Of a stretch of 64,000 nucleotides of DNA, positions 63,101 to 64,000 are shown in pieces. The DNA is from an uncultured Flavobacteriaceae bacterium (GTDB lineage Bacteria > Bacteroidota > Bacteroidia > Flavobacteriales > Flavobacteriaceae), in contig CANMRV010000007.1 in assembly GCA_947500435.1 (NCBI GenBank), positions 62,001-126,000 of the forward strand. Direction: 5' to 3'. The notes under the pieces were generated by a model that saw only the letters and a list, made by a program, of their open reading frames with translations, was not told the DNA's origin and searched no databases. A program made the position numbers and the translations under genes. How positions within the stretch are numbered: the stretch's first letter is position 1; each line of letters opens with the position of its first letter.

Positions 63101-64000
63101 TTTCACAAATCGTATAAGTCCCTGGTGGAAAACTACCAAAGGATACTAGACCATTGGCATCGGTGGTTCCTCGGGCCAACTCGTTTCCGCTATCATCATA
63201 AAGGGTAAATTCCCAACCGGGTAAGACCGGATCCGTTACTGGATTAACTGTGCCCACGCCATCATCTCTGAACTTCTTCGCAAAAAGTTCAATCATGGGT
63301 GGCATCTCCGCGGTAAACGTCCAACCTCCAGAAGCAATTCCCGCAAAGGGATTGCCCGCTGCATCTTCCAATGCTGTGCCAGGTATCTGAATTTCATATT
63401 CATTGCCCGCTATAAAAGGGGGCATTGGGTCTATGATCAAATCATTACCACTAAAACTGATTGCGCCGCTTGAAGCATCTATGGTACCGAAAGTAGTACC
63501 CGCGGTCAAATCTTGAATTACTATCTGCCCACCCGTAGCAAATTGAACAGGCTCACTAAAGGTGGCCATGAGTACAGCTTCTAGTGAAATGTCCATTGCA
63601 TCATCTGTCGGAACTGATGAAGCGAAAGTTGGCGGTGTGGTATCACCCCCACCTGTTGTGGTAACCTCTAAGGTATCAGTTTCAGAGCCTGAACAACCGT
63701 TCTCATCTGTATAGGTATAGGTAATAATATGCGTACCAACTCCTGTCGCTGCTGGATCAAAACTATAAGTCATCCCATTTCCATCGTCTGTAACTCCCGG
63801 TCCACTATATACTCCCATGTCACCCGATTCAGTTCCCTGCATTGGGGTACCTCCACCAAGACCTGTCTGAATTCCAGCATTGATATCGAGATTCTCAGGG
63901 GCCACGAAAGTTACAGTGGGTAGGGGGTTAACCATTAAGGTCACCACATCACTGGTTATCGAACAGTCATCGGTATCATCACCTGGAGTACCGTTGTCTG
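60126..64000 (-). CDS. Large multidomain surface protein with T9SS sorting domain, 5' partial
   Basis: At least 1290 residues are visible; the frame is still open at base 64000 and the GTG at 63947 is internal. Reading from the visible N-terminus: SprB-like repeat fragment, SbsA-type Ig-like domain (SFSGNDLIIDPMPPF), SdrD-B-like domain (GWEFTLYDDSGNELARGTTD), second SbsA-type domain, receptor-L-domain-like leucine-rich block (NLDGLSGLTSVGGEF and four similar units), then two copies of a DNRLRE/CBM-like domain, each preceded by a MopE-type metal-binding motif (DMDGDGFFSDVDCDDDNPAV). The last 75 residues are a type IX secretion sorting domain (LFPNPASDEIAIGFE). Probably a secreted adhesin or glycan-binding protein. 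Confidence 0.9.
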   Translation of the reverse strand, partial: DNGTPGDDTDDCSITSDVVTLMVNPLPTVTFVAPENLDINAGIQTGLGGGTPMQGTESGDMGVYSGPGVTDDGNGMTYSFDPAATGVGTHIITYTYTDENGCSGSETDTLEVTTTGGGDTTPPTFASSVPTDDAMDISLEAVLMATFSEPVQFATGGQIVIQDLTAGTTFGTIDASSGAISFSGNDLIIDPMPPFIAGNEYEIQIPGTALEDAAGNPFAGIASGGWTFTAEMPPMIELFAKKFRDDGVGTVNPVTDPVLPGWEFTLYDDSGNELARGTTDANGLVSFGSFPPGTYTICETPQVGWTNVFGPEDADPEGLSRPCRQTTVPSTSTNRTISFWNFEDDFVDTTPPTSVSTDPADDATGVAVDEVLTATFSEPVQFASGGEIVIQDLTAGTTFGTIDASSGAISFSGNDLMIDPMPPFIAGNEYEIQIPGTALEDAAGNPFAGIPSGGWTFTIAPSLSCPTDLIILKTQQEVDEFATTYDVANCAFEGGIQILGADITVVMGEDITNLDGLSGLTSVGGEFRIQGNPDLTNVDGLSNLTTVGGAVNIAFNSALMNLDGLAALTNVGEEFNVSGNSALMDVDGLLALTEIGGPLLFQSNDSATNLDGLSAVTSVGGDLSILGNVALANCVIAAVCDSMVVAGDTSIGGNTGDCADLEAALLACQPPLTVVGFNLINADTDMVIGPLAEGAIIDVGTLPTMNLNIQAVTTDDVDSMLMELSGTQDQTMTENTAPYALFGNLGPDYNANVFDLGGYSLTATPYSANSLGGTMGTPATISFSFVSAPVDMDGDGFFSDVDCDDDNPAVNPEAEEVCDGIDNNCDGLIDDEDPELTCEGMEGPADLIEATYLMGTSNPSPLGPILRAEEGNRETYMKFDLSGFSGPVTGAELRMTVASDPGNGTLEVFLGSSSNWTETGLNGGNKPTAVGGPIGSISGTHSLGQTKVWNLDVGQLASGGEITLIVKHSNGNDVAFASDETAQAPELIITTGGGGPVDMDGDGFFSDVDCDDDNPAVNPGAIEVCDGIDNNCDGLIDDEDPEVDCDVVTVPADLIDATYLQGSSNPSPQGPILRAEEGNRVTYLKFDLGEGNGDPTAAELRMTVASDPGNGTLEVFLGSDSNWNENDLDGNNAPIVIGPALATITGTHSLGQTKVWNLNVISELPGNGVITLIVKHSNGNDVAFASDETAQAPELIITTEASGPVMQNVLNLFPNPASDEIAIGFEIPTQVGAIFIYDVSGKLVQAVSPSEVKAVGDYRLNVSGMPSGMYFVRTFDERGVPHQKAMVIEN
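60406..61635. repeat. Two tandem ~610-bp coding repeats in the surface-protein gene
   Basis: Units 60406-61012 and 61030-61635 each encode a MopE-like motif and a DNRLRE-like domain. They are close in DNA sequence, including near-identical tracts such as GGTGCCTGGGCCGTCTC, which suggests recent duplication or ongoing exchange. Confidence 0.75.
62617..63640. repeat. Duplicated SbsA-type Ig-like domain
   Basis: Two copies at about 62617-62945 and 63300-63640, nearly identical in protein and DNA, separated by the SdrD-B-like domain. Confidence 0.7.

Overview
The window looks like chromosome from a marine member of the Flavobacteriaceae (Bacteroidota). The basis is the low GC content, a near absence of Shine-Dalgarno sequences, promoter elements of the TAnnTTTG type, a type IX secretion sorting domain, an integrase with the serine-substituted active site seen in Bacteroides integrases, and a housekeeping set (gyrA, clpC, thrA-thrB-thrC, gcvT, yebC) that reads as flavobacterial. 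The species cannot be fixed from the sequence alone.

Layout. (1) 1-10577 is a catabolic locus. Plus-strand genes for an FMN 2-hydroxyacid dehydrogenase (cut by the window edge), an NCS1-type permease and a lipoprotein sulfatase converge on a tight five-gene minus-strand operon: decarboxylating dehydrogenase of the isopropylmalate/tartrate type, cyclase-family hydrolase, four-carbon acid sugar kinase, acid-sugar MFS transporter and Gfo/Idh/MocA oxidoreductase. A divergent LacI-type regulator sits next to two matching palindromic operators. The set suggests uptake, phosphorylation and oxidative decarboxylation of a small sugar acid.

(2) 10908-33709 is an integrated mobilizable element of about 22.8 kb, inserted in the 3' end of tRNA-Pro. 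A 14-bp direct repeat marks both ends, a tyrosine integrase lies beside the tRNA, and a relaxase with a MobC-like partner supplies mobilization. Cargo is a Fic protein with an Xre regulator, an AbiE toxin-antitoxin pair, a 1086-residue exported protein of unknown function, a four-gene operon that looks like an extended Hachiman-type defence system (SF1 helicase, unknown 653-residue protein, HamA-like nuclease, SF2 helicase), and a three-gene module ending in a membrane-bound LytTR regulator. Several repeat families lie between the cargo modules.

(3) 33885-60106 is ordinary core genome: tRNA-Ser, a TonB-plug/MG2-like surface protein, a 7TM-HD phosphohydrolase, thiolase, an NlpC/P60 protein whose catalytic Cys is replaced by Ser, a TPR protein, gyrA, clpC, NAD(P)H-hydrate repair enzyme, the threonine operon preceded by a threonine-rich leader peptide, aminopeptidase P, gcvT, an epimerase, pterin dehydratase and yebC.

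(4) 60126-64000 is the C-terminal part of a very large multidomain surface protein carrying a type IX sorting domain. It runs off the right edge.

The best candidate for an undescribed system is the four-gene operon 22783-29036. The 1086-residue protein (19023-22283) and the GC-rich structured region at 17836-17973 come next.
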